Positions 52,956-54,033 of a stretch of DNA of 54,033 bases are shown one piece after another; the first letter of the stretch is position 1, and every line of letters starts with the position of its first letter. Source of the DNA: Marinobacterium sedimentorum (GTDB taxonomy: Bacteria > Pseudomonadota > Gammaproteobacteria > Pseudomonadales > Balneatricaceae); assembly GCF_024267675.1 (NCBI RefSeq), contig NZ_JALDYX010000032.1, positions 1-54,033 of the forward strand. Direction: 5' to 3'. Below the pieces are notes generated by a model. That model did not search any database. It saw only the letters and a program-made list of their open reading frames with translations, and had not been told where the DNA came from. A program made the position numbers and the translations under genes.

Positions 52956-53130
52956 GGAGGCTGTCCGAGAATGCTGATCGTAGCGAGAGCCAGCTGATTT
53001 GAGCGGGTTTTTGCGGTGTTTTAAGGCGAATAGTGGTTCTATTTAACGCAAGACAGCACAAAAAACAGCCCCTCTCATTGTTAAGGAGTCAGGTGGTTCG
53101 CAGTAGGTTGAGTATTGTCGGACAGCCTCC
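52956..53130. repeat. MITE-like element, family A copy 3
   Basis: 175 bases, shorter than copies 1 and 2. Ends GGAGGCTGTCCGA and TCGGACAGCCTCC. Shares GGCGAATAGTGGTTCTATTT with copy 2, followed by AAC. It lies between the kinase and regulator genes and ends 18 bases before the regulator's ATG. Confidence 0.8.
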
Positions 53131-53147
53131 CAGTGGAGTATTACCGC

Positions 53148-53822
53148 ATGACAGAGTCTGTACCTATTCGTGTGCTGCTGGCGGACGACCATCCGCTGGT
53201 GCTGGAGGGCATTTCATCGAGGCTCGGCACAGAAGCCCATCTGGAGGTTGTCGGGCTGGCGCACAATGGCCAGGAGGCACTGGAGCTGGCTGCACAGCTG
53301 CGGCCGGATGTGGTGATGATGGATGTCTCCATGCCGGTGATGAACGGGCTTGAAGCGACCCAGATATTCCAGCAGCGTTTCCCGTCGGTACGGGTGCTGA
53401 TTCTCAGCATGCACGACAACCGCGAGTACATTCTGCAGCTGATCCGCGCCGGTGCCTCGGGCTATATCCTCAAGGATGTGTCCTCCGATGAGCTGATAAA
53501 GGCCATTGAAACCGTGCACCAGGGCGGCACCTACTTCAGCGCCAGCGCGTCTCAGTCCCTGTTCAGCCTGGACGAGGCCTCTGCCGCTCCAATGACCCCG
53601 TCGACGCCCGACCCCGACTCGCAGCCGCTGACACCGCGGGAGGAAACCGTACTGCGCCTGCTGGCCGAAGGTGGCAGCAACAAGGACATCGCCCGCACGC
53701 TGGATATTTCGGTGCGTACCGTGGAAACCCACCGGCAGAATATCAAGACCAAGCTCAACATCCAGACCGCCGCCGGCCTGACCCGTTTCGCGATCGAGCA
53801 GGGCCTGGTGGAGCTGAAATAG
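53148..53822 (+). CDS. LuxR-family response regulator
   Basis: 224 residues from the ATG at 53148. Receiver domain with D13/D14 and phosphoacceptor D59 in VVMMDVSMPVMNG, switch lysine in YILKDVSS, and a LuxR-type HTH at about 158-220 (LTPREETVLRLLAEGGSNKDIA, VRTVETHRQNIKTKL). NarL/FixJ group, the usual partner of HisKA_3 kinases. Probably controls the TRAP operon upstream. Confidence 0.95.
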   Translation: MTESVPIRVLLADDHPLVLEGISSRLGTEAHLEVVGLAHNGQEALELAAQLRPDVVMMDVSMPVMNGLEATQIFQQRFPSVRVLILSMHDNREYILQLIRAGASGYILKDVSSDELIKAIETVHQGGTYFSASASQSLFSLDEASAAPMTPSTPDPDSQPLTPREETVLRLLAEGGSNKDIARTLDISVRTVETHRQNIKTKLNIQTAAGLTRFAIEQGLVELK

Positions 53823-54033
53823 ACCCGATGCGCCGCCCATGTTCGCAGTGCCTGGCTTTTTCTGAAAAAGTTAGATAAAAAGTTTGCAATTCATAACCTT
53901 ATCTATTAAATTACGCGGCCTCAACGTTACGGAGCGCAAGCAAAGCCCTCGGTGCTGTTGAGAAAAAGAAGTAACGTTGGAGCTTGCGACGACGGTAACG
54001 AGTACGCCCAGGCGTGCAAGTTACAAGTCCGAA
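53823..54033. other. Window-end intergenic region with inverted repeat
   Basis: 211 bases without a gene. CTTTTTCTGAAAAAG (53859-53873) is a short dyad just past the regulator. CAACGTTAC (53922-53930) and GTAACGTTG (53971-53979) form a 9-base inverted repeat with a 40-base spacer; similar pieces recur up to the window edge, perhaps the start of another repeat element. Confidence 0.5.

Noticed and set aside
53922..54033. Possible integron attC-like site
   Set aside because: The inverted repeat lacks a proper GTTRRRY/RYYYAAC pair and no integrase or cassette is visible.

Overview
The window looks like a chromosomal segment of a GC-rich marine-type gammaproteobacterium. The nearest style is Oceanospirillaceae or Pseudomonadales: an RnfABC complex, CysD/CysN with a 4Fe-4S APS reductase, CysI followed by a DUF934 gene, PotFGHI, two TRAP transporters, YdbH-YnbE-YdbL and LpxR. 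This placement is inferred from gene content only. I see no rRNA, tRNA, CRISPR array, phage gene or transposase gene. Coding density is high.

Layout: (1) 1-3478, minus: rnfC (cut by the window edge, with a repeat-rich Ala/Lys tail), rnfB, rnfA. (2) 3748-12468: assimilatory sulfate reduction, with cysN and cysD on minus and, divergently, a TauE/SafE permease, cysI, a DUF934 gene, cysH and cysG on plus. CysN ends in what looks like a decayed APS kinase domain, which fits the Fe-S type CysH that reduces APS directly. (3) 12482-12887: two adjacent non-coding repeat elements. (4) 12895-17128: a TDT-family transporter, an HTH-REC regulator, a kinase-like protein without clear catalytic residues, and a MASE2-GGDEF protein. 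(5) 17240-21263, minus: putrescine transporter potFGHI. (6) 21488-22438: a small ORF and a SIMPL protein. (7) 22545-29458, minus: a LacI-regulated sugar-acid operon (regulator, TRAP PQM, hydroxyacid dehydrogenase, KDG kinase, hydratase-family enzyme) with twin operators in front of lacI. (8) 29652-31640: EVE protein and CHASE-like GGDEF protein. (9) 31821-38749, minus: cbpM/cbpA, ghrA, lpxR, dsbB and the ydbL-ynbE-ydbH envelope lipid set. (10) 38773-42392: oxyR divergent from rubrerythrin, a CCG-domain Fe-S protein and DUF3501. (11) 42415-44825: O-methyltransferase, hypothetical genes and a GGCT-fold protein. (12) 44826-47912: an AT-rich palindrome-filled region, then ftsA and ftsZ without the usual ftsQ or lpxC neighbours. 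(13) 47993-53822: a TakP-like TRAP transporter followed by a Cache-domain histidine kinase and a LuxR-type response regulator.

The most unusual signals are these. A three-copy inverted-repeat element (12482-12729, 49285-49527, 52956-53130) has two copies inside what look like operons. A vestigial APS kinase is fused to CysN. An HTH-REC regulator is paired with a degenerate kinase. ftsAZ stands apart from the dcw cluster behind an AT-rich array of palindromes. An OxyR-linked rubrerythrin/Fe-S/DUF3501 cassette may be a peroxide-reduction module. All functions come from reading motifs and context by eye; no database search was run.
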